A DNA stretch of 64,000 bases from Bacteroides stercoris ATCC 43183 (lineage in GTDB: Bacteria > Bacteroidota > Bacteroidia > Bacteroidales > Bacteroidaceae): NCBI RefSeq assembly GCF_025147325.1, contig NZ_CP102262.1:1116001-1180000 (forward strand), in the 5' to 3' direction. The position numbers and the translations under genes are program-made. The notes below the pieces were generated by a model. That model did no database searches. It worked only from the letters and a program-made list of their open reading frames with translations, and was not told the origin of the DNA. This document shows, one piece after another, positions 26,210 to 35,374 of this stretch (positions are counted from its first letter, which is position 1; the number at the start of each line of letters is the position of its first letter).

Positions 26210-27244
26210 TTGTTACAGGCGGTTCAACCGCCTGTAACTTTTTTATTTAAGGCTTTGCAGATGAATATCTGGATGGGTGGTTCTAAGGTGGATGGGGCGG
26301 TTGGTATGATTGTCGATGAAATCATTCATTCGGATGCGGACATCATCTTTCTTAATGAACTGCGGGATTATCGGGGAGAAAATTTTATTTCTTATATGGT
26401 AAAGGAGCTGAACCGGCGTGGTTATACTTTTTATGGGAAGAACAGTCCTTTGTCAGTAGGAGTGCTGTCGCGCTTTCCGATTGATGAGCAGGAAACAGTC
26501 TATCCGCGTGTAAAAGGAGAAAAAGGTGCAATTTTGCGTGTATTGCTTACTGTTGTCGGTAGAAAAGTAACGGTGTATGCCGCTCATCTGGATTATCGGC
26601 ATTATGCTTGTTATCTACCCAGAGGATATAGCGGGAGTGATTGGAAAAAGATAGCTAAGCCTGTGTTGAATGAGGAGGATATCCTTGCAATGAATGGAAA
26701 GAGTGACCGGAAGAAAGCGGTTGAAGTTTTTTTGCAGCGAGTACGGTTGGACATTGAACAGAAACACACCATTCTACTGGCAGGTGACTTCAATGAACCG
26801 TCTCATTTGGATTGGAAAGAAGATACGAAAAAGTTGTGGGGACATAATGGGGCAATAGTGAATTGGGACTGTTCCCGTATGCTCTATGAGGCAGGTTTCA
26901 GGGATGCTTATCGTTCGGTTTATCCTAATCCCGTCACTCATCCGGGCTTTACGTATCCTGCCGGAAACAAATGTGCACCTGTGGCTAAACTGACGTGGGC
27001 GCCTGAGGCTGATGAACGAGAACGAATTGATTTTATTTATTATTACCCTTCCCCGTTTTTGGTTCCGGAAGAAGCTTGGATTGTAGGGCCTGTACATTCT
27101 GTTGTGAAAGGAAAAATGAAAAAGGAGAGGAGTTCGGATTGTTTTATTCGCCCTAAGAGAGGGTGGCCTACAGATCATAAAGCTGTGATGCTCTCTTTTC
27201 GCGTTTCTGGGCTACATTCGGAAAATCCTTGCAATATGAATTGA
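26210..27244 (+). CDS. Endonuclease/exonuclease/phosphatase (EEP) family phosphoesterase
   Basis: A metal-dependent hydrolase of the DNase I/sphingomyelinase-like fold. The motifs, in order, are LQMNIWMGG (Asn), IFLNELRDY (Glu), AAHLDYRHYACY, LLAGDFNEPSHLDW (Asp and Asn), ERIDFIYY and WPTDHKAVML (Asp-His). Many Bacteroides relatives are exported and act on phosphodiesters or phosphomonoesters other than DNA. The start is uncertain: 26210 is a TTG, 26261 an ATG that would cut the first strand, and the likely original start at 26155 is out of frame. A terminator-like hairpin overlaps the start. It is the last gene of locus 1. Confidence 0.75.
   Translation: MLQAVQPPVTFLFKALQMNIWMGGSKVDGAVGMIVDEIIHSDADIIFLNELRDYRGENFISYMVKELNRRGYTFYGKNSPLSVGVLSRFPIDEQETVYPRVKGEKGAILRVLLTVVGRKVTVYAAHLDYRHYACYLPRGYSGSDWKKIAKPVLNEEDILAMNGKSDRKKAVEVFLQRVRLDIEQKHTILLAGDFNEPSHLDWKEDTKKLWGHNGAIVNWDCSRMLYEAGFRDAYRSVYPNPVTHPGFTYPAGNKCAPVAKLTWAPEADERERIDFIYYYPSPFLVPEEAWIVGPVHSVVKGKMKKERSSDCFIRPKRGWPTDHKAVMLSFRVSGLHSENPCNMN
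26212..26244 (+). terminator. Intrinsic terminator-like hairpin at the 5' end of the EEP gene
   Basis: GTTACAGGCGGTT at 26212-26224 pairs perfectly with AACCGCCTGTAAC at 26226-26238 and is followed by six T. By form it is a strong rho-independent terminator for the HAD phosphatase transcript. It also lies inside the open frame of the EEP gene, where it encodes LLQAVQPPVTF. Confidence 0.75.
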
Positions 27245-27267
27245 AAAAAACATGGAGGTGTGTTAAA

Positions 27268-27316
27268 ATAGAATTCGGCTATCATTCTAAACAACAGAAT
27301 GATAGCCGAATTCTAT
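27268..27316. terminator. Bidirectional terminator between EEP and GH13 genes
   Basis: ATAGAATTCGGCTATCATTCT and its exact complement AGAATGATAGCCGAATTCTAT form a 21-bp stem with a 7-base loop. AAAA precedes and TTTT follows the stem, so it can end transcripts from both sides. It separates locus 1 from the polysaccharide locus. Confidence 0.85.
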
Positions 27317-27356
27317 TTTGATATAATCCTGAGTAAGATCTTTTTCTCCATTAATG

Positions 27357-29039
27357 TTATTTGGTCCTTATTTTACATAAGATGGCTGAAGTAGCGGGCA
27401 TTTGAAGGCGTGTTTCTCCTTTTTTTGTTTTAATCCAATAGCTGGAAGTTGTTCCTGCTAACCATTCAATCTTTGAGTTGTCCGGCAGGTTGACGGCTGT
27501 CTCCGCTTTTTGCCCGCTGGGGTTTAACGCGATGAAATATTGTTCATCGCCTATCCATCTCATGTATGCAAAAGGGTATGGCTGTTCTATGTCGCTAATA
27601 GCTTTCCAGTCGCCTCTTGTGCCAATCGCTGGTATGTTCTTTCTGACTTCCAGTAGAGTGCGTACATAATTCAAGATGGAAGTACGGTCGTTTTCTTGCG
27701 AGGCTACATTGGGGTAATTGTCGGCAGGGTCTATCGGCAAATAGATTTGGTTGGATGGTGCGGATGAAAATCCGGCGTTCAATCCTGTTTCCCATTGCAT
27801 GGGAGTGCGACAACTGCTTCTGTTGCGTGCGCTCTTACTCCCTTCTTTGTAAGGGGCTTCTTCCAGGTTTCTCATACCTATTTCTTCACCATAGTATATG
27901 ATGGGTGGCCAAGGCATAGTGAGAAAGAGGGTTAATGCTACTTTGAGTTCTTCCGGTGTGTTGCGTTGCAGGCGGTTCAGTCGCCATATGTCATGGCTGC
28001 ACGTAGGCATGGTGGCATATCCCAGGTTTCTGGTTGCTTGATATTCTTTGCCATAATTAGTTACAAACTCTTTGATTTGTCCATTGCCGGATTTGTCGAA
28101 GTAGCAGTTGTTTGGTTTTCCTTTGTCGTCTGTGTTGCAGACAAGGTTTCGGTATATTTTCACTCCGTTGTGAATAATAAGGTCGATGTTGAATCCAGCT
28201 TTGATAGCTTCATGCGGCATACTCCATTCCGACATCATGATTCCTTCCGGATATTTCTTGTTGAACCAGCTTAGGAGCTCGTCCCACAACTGCATGGTGG
28301 CTGTGTGGTTGCGGTCATCGCGTTTGATGAGGCTTTGTGCCATGTCTACGCGGAATCCGTCTACTCCTTTGTCCATCCAGAAAGCAATGATATTTTTCAG
28401 TTCGCGGCGAACAGCTTGTGGTCCGGGAGCATTGACGGACTGTTCCCAGGGATGGTTGGGATTGGGTTGGGCAAATCCGTAATTCAGTGCAGGTTGGCAG
28501 TCAAAGAAGTTTTTCATATAGTATCCGTTGCGTGCTGCGTCTGGTGCGTCTACGTACTTTTTGGGTTTTTGTTTTTTGTCGGTTGTCCAAATGTAGTAAT
28601 CACTATGTTGCAGGTTGGTATCAGTCTGCTTGGACTGTAAAAACCATGGATGCTTATCCGAGGTATGTCCAGCCACAAGGTCCAAACAGACTCGGATACC
28701 TTTGGAGTGTGCTGTCTGAATAAGTGCTGTCAATGTTTCGTTTTGACCAAACCGGGGATCAATACGGTAAAAGTCAGTGATGTCGTATCCGCCGTCCTTG
28801 AATTCGGAAGAGAAAATAGGGCTGAGCCAAATGGTGTTTACTCCGATTGAACGGATATAATCCAGTCTGGAGTGAATTCCTTTCAGATCTCCGATGCCAT
28901 TTCCGTCACTGTCTTGAAAGCTGCTGGGATATATATGGTATATGACTGCGTCTTTTAGCCATTCGGGACCTTTCTGCGAGAAAGCTTCGGTAGATAAAAT
29001 GAAGCATAATAGTAAAAATAATGTTTCTTTTGTTTTCAT
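27357..29039 (-). CDS. GH13 alpha-amylase-family enzyme, exported (first copy)
   Basis: A 560-residue glycoside hydrolase family 13 protein. A signal peptide ends near STEAFSQ. The four GH13 regions are DLVAGHTSDKHPW (region I, with the usual NH changed to GH), GFRVDMAQS (nucleophile Asp), MSEWSMP (acid/base Glu) and SHDIWRLNR (third Asp). Such sequences hydrolyse short alpha-glucosides or perform trehalose-synthase-like reactions; the exact substrate is not visible. It is a clear paralogue of the GH13 at 37.3 kb and is divergent from the lipoprotein/SusCD genes. Confidence 0.88.
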   Translation of the reverse strand: MKTKETLFLLLCFILSTEAFSQKGPEWLKDAVIYHIYPSSFQDSDGNGIGDLKGIHSRLDYIRSIGVNTIWLSPIFSSEFKDGGYDITDFYRIDPRFGQNETLTALIQTAHSKGIRVCLDLVAGHTSDKHPWFLQSKQTDTNLQHSDYYIWTTDKKQKPKKYVDAPDAARNGYYMKNFFDCQPALNYGFAQPNPNHPWEQSVNAPGPQAVRRELKNIIAFWMDKGVDGFRVDMAQSLIKRDDRNHTATMQLWDELLSWFNKKYPEGIMMSEWSMPHEAIKAGFNIDLIIHNGVKIYRNLVCNTDDKGKPNNCYFDKSGNGQIKEFVTNYGKEYQATRNLGYATMPTCSHDIWRLNRLQRNTPEELKVALTLFLTMPWPPIIYYGEEIGMRNLEEAPYKEGSKSARNRSSCRTPMQWETGLNAGFSSAPSNQIYLPIDPADNYPNVASQENDRTSILNYVRTLLEVRKNIPAIGTRGDWKAISDIEQPYPFAYMRWIGDEQYFIALNPSGQKAETAVNLPDNSKIEWLAGTTSSYWIKTKKGETRLQMPATSAILCKIRTK

Positions 29040-29398
29040 ATTATTTCGATTATTGATGATTTATATATCGCAAATATAATAATTTGTGGAAGATGGGGCA
29101 GATAAATACTCTTTGAAATTGCGACTTTTAACTTTTATTGGACGTCTCTCTTGTTGCGTTTAGCTTTGCTTTTAATGGTTTTGTATTGTGTTTATGTTTC
29201 ATTTATGTTTCTTTTTCTTTAATATTTATCCTTATTCCGTGTTTTTCTTTTCGTTTTCTTGCTGTTATTTTCGTTTTTTTATTTGCTGTATTGTTTTTTA
29301 TATTTATATTTGTCGCGGAAAGTTATCTAAATGAATATGACGACAGATTAAATTTCGTTTATAAATATCTGATATTAATTATTATAATATATAAGACT
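29040..29398. promoter_or_regulatory. Divergent control region of the polysaccharide locus
   Basis: This 359-base AT-rich gap has a minus-strand -7 box (TATATTTG, 29071-29078) for the GH13 gene and a plus-strand -7 box (TATATTTG, 29305-29312) 87 bases before the first lipoprotein. The plus strand is free of stops over much of the gap and gives a hydrophobic, T-rich reading frame from 29138, which I take as base composition and not coding. No regulator gene accompanies the locus. Confidence 0.5.
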
Positions 29399-30529
29399 AT
29401 GAAAACATTATGCAGTATGGCACTAAAGACAGTGCTACTTTGTGCTTGCTTCTCTTCTGTGTTATTTGCTTGTGAAGATGGTGAGACGGTTGAACCTACT
29501 GAAAAAAAGCCTTTGGTTTTTAATGAGCCGTATTTTGAGAAACTTTCGAAACCTCTTTCCGAAGATTTGATTTACAGTAAAGGTGTATCTTTGAAAAGAA
29601 ATGCTGTTATTCAGAGCATGGATATTGCCAAGAACGGTGATATTTATTATGTGCAGATAGCGGGAAGCAGCCAGCATCAGTTGAATGTGTTGCATGGAGC
29701 GCCTAATGCTACCAATCCTTCGGAATGTATGGTATTTGAATTCTTTGGACATGGAACGAACATGGCTGTTGAAGAAGCTGCCGACGGAACTTATATTTGG
29801 TTAGGGAGTCATGGCAATAAGGGGAGTGACAAAAGTTATGGCGGTTCGCAGACGATATGCCGCGTGAAGTATGAACCGGGAACAAGTGTACAGCTTGCCG
29901 GAGGTGATGTATTCCATCTGAAAGGTACCCGTAATATACATCCTGCAATTAATGCGGAGAAAGATTTGCTGGGTGTACAATATTCCAAGAAGGTGTCGGG
30001 GGTTAATACGCGTGTTTTTGTAGCTTATCGTTTGAGTGAAGCAATGAAGCTGGCTCCGGTGGATGTCGTGCTGGAACCTCTGAAGTATGGCGGTGAAGAT
30101 GAGGCTACACCGGAGAAAACAGTGACGTTGACTATCAAGGCGAGAGAGCTTTCTCAGCTTCAGCCTCTTTATCAATTTGCAGTTTCCGACGGACATGGAG
30201 GAAGTGTAGGCGAGTTGGCTTTTCAGGGTTATGACATTGATGAGCAATTCGTCTACTATTATGAGGGTATGGGATATCTTGAAGCCGATCCTTCAAAGGC
30301 TTATGTAAGCGTATTGGACAAAAACGGCCTTCTTTCTGCACGAAAGGAAGTGGCTGCTGTTGCAGATGCCGAGAAACTGAATGAATTCGGAATGACCGAT
30401 CGTGGGTATATGGAAGCGGAAGGTATCAAAGTGAAGAATGGCACACTGTACTTGGGTTTTGCATCGAGAAAAATGGAAGGAAAGGATGATAAGCGTCTGG
30501 CAAATATTTTGATTTATCGCAATAAATGA
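29399..30529 (+). CDS. Surface lipoprotein, possible helveticin J-like beta-propeller
   Basis: A 376-residue lipoprotein: the signal sequence ends in SVLFAC, giving a lipidated Cys near residue 23. The mature part is rich in beta-strand and has IQSMDIAKNGDIYYVQI, then FEFFGHGTNMAVEEAADGTYIWLGSHG and RNIHPAIN. The GHG-plus-W pattern recalls the helveticin J-like family, a six-strand repeat fold, but the match is from memory and weak. It takes the place where other Sus operons have no gene, upstream of susC, and could be a glycan-binding or enzyme subunit. I start it at 29399; upstream codons are intergenic. Confidence 0.6.
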   Translation: MKTLCSMALKTVLLCACFSSVLFACEDGETVEPTEKKPLVFNEPYFEKLSKPLSEDLIYSKGVSLKRNAVIQSMDIAKNGDIYYVQIAGSSQHQLNVLHGAPNATNPSECMVFEFFGHGTNMAVEEAADGTYIWLGSHGNKGSDKSYGGSQTICRVKYEPGTSVQLAGGDVFHLKGTRNIHPAINAEKDLLGVQYSKKVSGVNTRVFVAYRLSEAMKLAPVDVVLEPLKYGGEDEATPEKTVTLTIKARELSQLQPLYQFAVSDGHGGSVGELAFQGYDIDEQFVYYYEGMGYLEADPSKAYVSVLDKNGLLSARKEVAAVADAEKLNEFGMTDRGYMEAEGIKVKNGTLYLGFASRKMEGKDDKRLANILIYRNK

Positions 30530-30573
30530 TTCTGGTTTTAACAGTAAAGATAATTTTCAAAAGATAAAATACT

Positions 30574-32073
30574 ATGAAACAATTCTTTTTTATGTTGCTT
30601 TTGTTGGGAGTCGTCTTTGCAGGATGTAATGATGATGTGACTCCTCCGATTCCTGTGATTAAGGAATTTGAGCTTACAGTGTTGGATAAGGCGGATGTAC
30701 CCATATCCAAAGCGGTGGTAAATATTTTTATGAGCCATAAACCGGATGTATTGGTTATGAGTAAAAATACGGATATTTTTGGTAAGGTGCACTTCTTGAA
30801 CCTCAAGCCGGGAAACTATATTTTTACGGCGATGATGGGTGAGACGGAAATATTGAAGACTGATATGGTAGTGGACGACGATAATGCTCTAAATGTCGCT
30901 ACGATGAAAGCTGACAATTATGAAATGACGGTGGCCGACTATACGGTCATTGTGAAGTCGGATAGAGGTGCTGCTATCTCTGGACGTAAGGTAGATTTGC
31001 TGACCAAAGAGGAGCAGGTTGTCTATAAGTCGGGGTTGACGGATGAGAAAGGTGAAATACTGTTTACTAAAATACCTTTGGATGATTATTTGATTAAAGT
31101 GTATGACGAAACGAATGAGGTGGCAGTACAGACAGAGGCTGTCTCTGTTGTTGAAGACGTTGCTAAAAATATATCCAATGTGGAGATCGTGAAGCTGATA
31201 CATCATTCGGATATTGTTATTACGGGATTCCTTGTGGATCCGAATGGATCTGATTCTCCGAAACCGGGGACTGTGTCAGGCGGTGGTTTCGCTCATAAAG
31301 GCGGTTATGAGTATGTTCAACTGCTGGCATTGAAAGATATTAATTTTGATGAGACTCCGTATTGTGTCATTACGGGTATGAATGCTACGAATCCGGCTGA
31401 TAAAACTTATCCTGCCGCCTTGGATGGCTGGGTAGAATCGAAAGGACAAAATACAAAAACTACTTATCAGATAGACATAAACTCCGGTAGTATAAAGAAA
31501 GGACAATTCTTCTATGTAGGTGGAGCAAGTTATATGATTGCAAGCTATTACAATGATTGGGGAAGTCCTATGATAGAGAAAGATAGATGGTGGGCATACG
31601 ATTTCTATAATAAAAGAGGTAGTAACGATAATGGAGCGGTAAAAGGCAGTTCAGGTATATTCAATAATTTGAATTCCGATAAAAAGACGAATGTGCCCGA
31701 CGGAATAGCAGTGTTTAAAGGAGTGAATATCGATAAGAACACAGTGCCTCAAGATGTTGTATTCTATGGTGGTGAGTCTCCCATCAGAAAAGAAGACCGT
31801 TATCTGATTACCGACAATGACCTGTATCGCACTGTAAACTCCAAAGGTGAACCGCAACCTTATTTTGGCGATGGAACGAATACTTGGTTTGCCAAGCAAG
31901 GACATAATGATGACGGATGTTACATAATGATGGGCGGAGAAGTTACGACAACCGAATGGCTGAAACCTCGTGTTGGTAAATTATACAAACTGAATGTGAA
32001 AGATGGTCCTGAAAGTGTAAGTGTAAGTGATATTGAAGCTGCTGAAGGAGTAACTGTATTTGTTGATAAATAA
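30574..32073 (+). CDS. Surface lipoprotein with two Ig-like repeats and a C-terminal strand-rich domain
   Basis: A 499-residue lipoprotein; the lipobox is VVFAGC, Cys about residue 18. Two similar domains follow (about 28-110 and 120-205): each opens with an ELTVLDKADVPISKAVVNI-like strand and ends in a GKVHFLNLKPGNY or GEILFTKIPLDDY turn, as in CNA-B/CarboxypepD-regulatory-like folds. The rest begins with IVITGFLVDPNG and GGYEYVQLLALKDI, like lamin-tail-like DUF domains in Bacteroides surface proteins. It lies 11 bases before the susC start and may act as a SusE/F-type glycan-binding protein, by position. Confidence 0.65.
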   Translation: MKQFFFMLLLLGVVFAGCNDDVTPPIPVIKEFELTVLDKADVPISKAVVNIFMSHKPDVLVMSKNTDIFGKVHFLNLKPGNYIFTAMMGETEILKTDMVVDDDNALNVATMKADNYEMTVADYTVIVKSDRGAAISGRKVDLLTKEEQVVYKSGLTDEKGEILFTKIPLDDYLIKVYDETNEVAVQTEAVSVVEDVAKNISNVEIVKLIHHSDIVITGFLVDPNGSDSPKPGTVSGGGFAHKGGYEYVQLLALKDINFDETPYCVITGMNATNPADKTYPAALDGWVESKGQNTKTTYQIDINSGSIKKGQFFYVGGASYMIASYYNDWGSPMIEKDRWWAYDFYNKRGSNDNGAVKGSSGIFNNLNSDKKTNVPDGIAVFKGVNIDKNTVPQDVVFYGGESPIRKEDRYLITDNDLYRTVNSKGEPQPYFGDGTNTWFAKQGHNDDGCYIMMGGEVTTTEWLKPRVGKLYKLNVKDGPESVSVSDIEAAEGVTVFVDK

Positions 32074-32083
32074 ATCTGATAAT

Positions 32084-35000
32084 ATGAAAACAATAAATGT
32101 GAATAAAACTTGCCGTATAGCGGTGTTCTCATTGGCGTGCTGCCTGGCTGCGCCTTCATGGGCCGATGATTTGAATCGGGGTGAATGGGGTGTCCGTTAT
32201 GAATCACAAGCTGTGATGCAGAAGGAATTGGTAAAGGGGTGTGTGCGCGACCAGAATGGCGAACCGTTGATCGGCGTAACTGTAAGAGTGCAGGGAACCT
32301 CACAAGGTACCATTACCGATATTGACGGAAATTATAGTTTGGCATTGCCAAGCAAACAGACCAAACTGGAATTCTCTTTTATAGGTTATAATACAGTAGT
32401 ACTTACACCGGGCAGCCGGAATTCTTTGGATGTTACCCTTGAAGAGGATGTCAAGGCTTTGGATGAAGTGGTGGTTGTGGGATACGGTACTATGAAGAAA
32501 CGAGATTTGGTAGGTGCAGTAGACCATATTAATTCCGAAGCATTGGAAGGACGTTCAACTCCGTCGTTGACACGTAGTTTGCAAGGGCAAATTCCGAACT
32601 TGAATATATCCATGCGTGACGGTAAGCCCGATCGCGGAGCGTCTTATAATATTCGCGGTACAACCTCTATTGGTGCAGGTGGAGAAGCACTGATTTTAAT
32701 AGACGGTGTGGAAGGTGACCCGAATTCGGTGAATCCGCAAGATATAGAGAGTGTTTCTGTTCTGAAAGATGCTTCTTCGGCTGCCGTATATGGTGCTCGC
32801 GGTACTTTCGGTGTGGTATTGATTACTACTAAGAATGCGCAGAAAGGTGGCGTGAAAGTGAATTATAATGGTAGCTTCTCTTTCAGCCAGCGCACAGTAG
32901 AACCTGATTTGGTGACAAACGGATTGCAGTGGACAGATGACTTTGTAGAAGCTTTTGTGAACAATAAAGGAACCATGCCTACTTCTATCAATAATATATT
33001 CCCTTATACACCGGAGTGGCACGAAGAATTGCGTCGTCACGATGCGAATCCTGACCTGCCCAAAGTGCAGATAAACGAGAATACCGGACAGTATGAGTAC
33101 TTTGGGAATACGGATTGGGACAAACTTCTCTATAAAGACGTGACAGCCGGGACAGACCACTCAATAAGTATTACAGGTGGCAATGATATAGCCAACTTCT
33201 ATGTGTCGGGCCGTTTTTTCTCACAGGATGGTATCTACCGCGCCAATACAGATGATTACCAGCGTGGAAACTTTCGTGCAAAAGGCTCTATAAAAATCAA
33301 GCCTTGGCTGAGTATTGACAATAACTTTGATATGATGCACAAGACGTATCATTACCCTTTGATTTCGTATGATCAGACTTTAAATATCCAACGTAATATG
33401 GAACAGCAGGGCTTTCCGATGGCTGTAATGTACAATCCAGATGGAAGTCTGACGTATAGTGCTGTCTATTGTGCTGTGGGAGATTTCTATAATGAAAGCT
33501 CTTATCAGGACCAGACAACACTGCAATATAAGAATACTTTTGGAGTAAATATTACTCCTATCAAAGATGTGTTAAAATTTCGTGGTGATTTTACTTATGT
33601 CAATACGGCTTATAAGCGTAATCGCGTTTTGAATTATGTTCCTTACAGCACCGGTCCCGAACAGTTTGCGGAAAAGGGCAAGAGCCTTATGATGGATAAT
33701 AAGGATGAAACCCGCTATATGGCAGCCAACCTTAATGGTACTTGGACTCCGAAACTGGGAGAAAATCATGCTTTGTCCGTAATGGGAGGCTGGAATCTGG
33801 AGACTTCCAATAAAGATACCTTTTATTCGGAAAGAGACGGTTTCCTTTTCCCCGACAGACCGAATTATGATTTAATGGATGGTTTGAACTATAAACTAGA
33901 ACAAGGTGACAAGAACTGGTCTTATGTAGGTGTGTTCTATCGTTTGAACTATGGATATAAGGGACGTTATCTCATTGAAACAAGCGGACGTTATGACGGT
34001 TCGTCTAAATTCCCTGTTAATGAGATGTGGGGCTTCTTCCCTTCTGCTTCAGCAGCATGGCGCATCTCGGAAGAAAAGTTTATGGAGGGTACTCGTTCCT
34101 GGCTCGATAACCTGAAGTTGAGATTCTCAGTCGGTGCATTGGGCAATGGTAATGTAGATCCTTATAAGTTCTTGCCCACCATGAGTATTGATAAAACCGG
34201 TGTGATTGTAGGTGACGGACAAGTGAATTATACAAGTTATCCGGGGTTGATTCCTAATAATCTGACTTGGGAAAAGGTTACCACATATGATGTGGGTGTA
34301 GATGTGGATATGTTTAAAAACCGCCTGACGATAGGATTCGATTGGTACCGCCGTAATACGACTGATATGTATACCGTAGGGCCTACGCTTCCGGAAGTAC
34401 TGGGTACTACTCAACCCAAAGGCAACTATGCCAATTTAAAAACAAAAGGATGGGAATTGACTCTTTCATGGAGAGATAATTTCAAGTTGGCAGGCAGCGA
34501 TTTCCATTATGGAGTGAAGTTCATGTTATGGGATAGCCAAAGTTGGATTACCAAATATAACAATGCTACCGGTAAGTTGAGTGATTACTATGAAGGTTAT
34601 CGCATTGGTGATATTTGGGGGTACAACATCGAAGGCTTGTTCACCAGTTATGATGAAATAGCTAATCATGCAGATCAGGATTATATAAAGATTTCAGACT
34701 CTAAGATATGGCAACCCGGTGACTTGAAATTTGCTGATTTGAATGGAGACGGTAAAATTGATAAGGGTGCACAAACGCTGAGCGATCATGGTGACTTGGT
34801 TATTGTCGGCAATGAGGAGGAACGTTATCACTACGGTTTCAATTTGAATGTAGGTTGGAAAGGCATCGGAATTTCCGCTTTCTTTCAAGGTGTAGGAAAA
34901 AGAGATTGGTATCCGGGACAGGAAACAGGATTTTTCTGGGGCAAGTACAATCGTCCTTACGGCTATTCGCTGAAGATGCATGAGAACCGTTGGACGGAGG

Positions 35001-35359
35001 AGAATCCTAACCCCAACGCTTATTGGCCCCGTTTGGTGGGATATTCTTCTGAAAATGGCGGACGTCCGATGGGAACGCCAAACAACCGCTATATGCAGGA
35101 TGCTTCTTACTTGCGTCTGAAAGCGCTGACTGTTGATTATTCATTGCCGCAAGCATGGGTGTCTAAGTTAGGACTGACCGGATTGAAGATTTATTTTACA
35201 GGCGAAAATCTCTTTACTTTCTCCAATATATGTGAGAATTTTGACCCTGAAGTTATCAAGGGCGGTGATGTCGATTTGAAAGACCGTAAAGGTGAAGAAC
35301 AAGGATATAGTTATCCGATGCTGAAAACGTATACGGTAGGATTGAATGTTTCATTCTAA
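32084..35359 (+). CDS. SusC/RagA-family TonB-linked outer-membrane transporter
   Basis: A 1091-residue outer-membrane protein. After a signal peptide (ending near APSWA) and a spacer comes a CarboxypepD-regulatory-like domain (GCVRDQNGEPLIGVTVRVQG). The next part is the VVVVGYGTMKKRDLVGAV motif, a plug with NIRGTTSIGAGGEALILIDG, and a 22-strand barrel ending in YTVGLNVSF. It imports oligosaccharides with SusD as lid. The start at 32084 follows the preceding stop by 10 bases and is supported by the signal peptide. Confidence 0.93.
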   Translation: MKTINVNKTCRIAVFSLACCLAAPSWADDLNRGEWGVRYESQAVMQKELVKGCVRDQNGEPLIGVTVRVQGTSQGTITDIDGNYSLALPSKQTKLEFSFIGYNTVVLTPGSRNSLDVTLEEDVKALDEVVVVGYGTMKKRDLVGAVDHINSEALEGRSTPSLTRSLQGQIPNLNISMRDGKPDRGASYNIRGTTSIGAGGEALILIDGVEGDPNSVNPQDIESVSVLKDASSAAVYGARGTFGVVLITTKNAQKGGVKVNYNGSFSFSQRTVEPDLVTNGLQWTDDFVEAFVNNKGTMPTSINNIFPYTPEWHEELRRHDANPDLPKVQINENTGQYEYFGNTDWDKLLYKDVTAGTDHSISITGGNDIANFYVSGRFFSQDGIYRANTDDYQRGNFRAKGSIKIKPWLSIDNNFDMMHKTYHYPLISYDQTLNIQRNMEQQGFPMAVMYNPDGSLTYSAVYCAVGDFYNESSYQDQTTLQYKNTFGVNITPIKDVLKFRGDFTYVNTAYKRNRVLNYVPYSTGPEQFAEKGKSLMMDNKDETRYMAANLNGTWTPKLGENHALSVMGGWNLETSNKDTFYSERDGFLFPDRPNYDLMDGLNYKLEQGDKNWSYVGVFYRLNYGYKGRYLIETSGRYDGSSKFPVNEMWGFFPSASAAWRISEEKFMEGTRSWLDNLKLRFSVGALGNGNVDPYKFLPTMSIDKTGVIVGDGQVNYTSYPGLIPNNLTWEKVTTYDVGVDVDMFKNRLTIGFDWYRRNTTDMYTVGPTLPEVLGTTQPKGNYANLKTKGWELTLSWRDNFKLAGSDFHYGVKFMLWDSQSWITKYNNATGKLSDYYEGYRIGDIWGYNIEGLFTSYDEIANHADQDYIKISDSKIWQPGDLKFADLNGDGKIDKGAQTLSDHGDLVIVGNEEERYHYGFNLNVGWKGIGISAFFQGVGKRDWYPGQETGFFWGKYNRPYGYSLKMHENRWTEENPNPNAYWPRLVGYSSENGGRPMGTPNNRYMQDASYLRLKALTVDYSLPQAWVSKLGLTGLKIYFTGENLFTFSNICENFDPEVIKGGDVDLKDRKGEEQGYSYPMLKTYTVGLNVSF

Positions 35360-35374
35360 AAAAGAGGGAAGATT

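Noticed and set aside
29138..29398. Hydrophobic open frame before the first lipoprotein of the polysaccharide locus
   Set aside because: It is very T-rich, contains the promoter box, and the true signal peptide with lipobox begins at 29399.
29399..30529. A bacteriocin because of the helveticin J-like pattern
   Set aside because: It is a lipoprotein in a SusCD operon without immunity or export genes, so a binding or enzyme role is more likely; the family match itself is weak.
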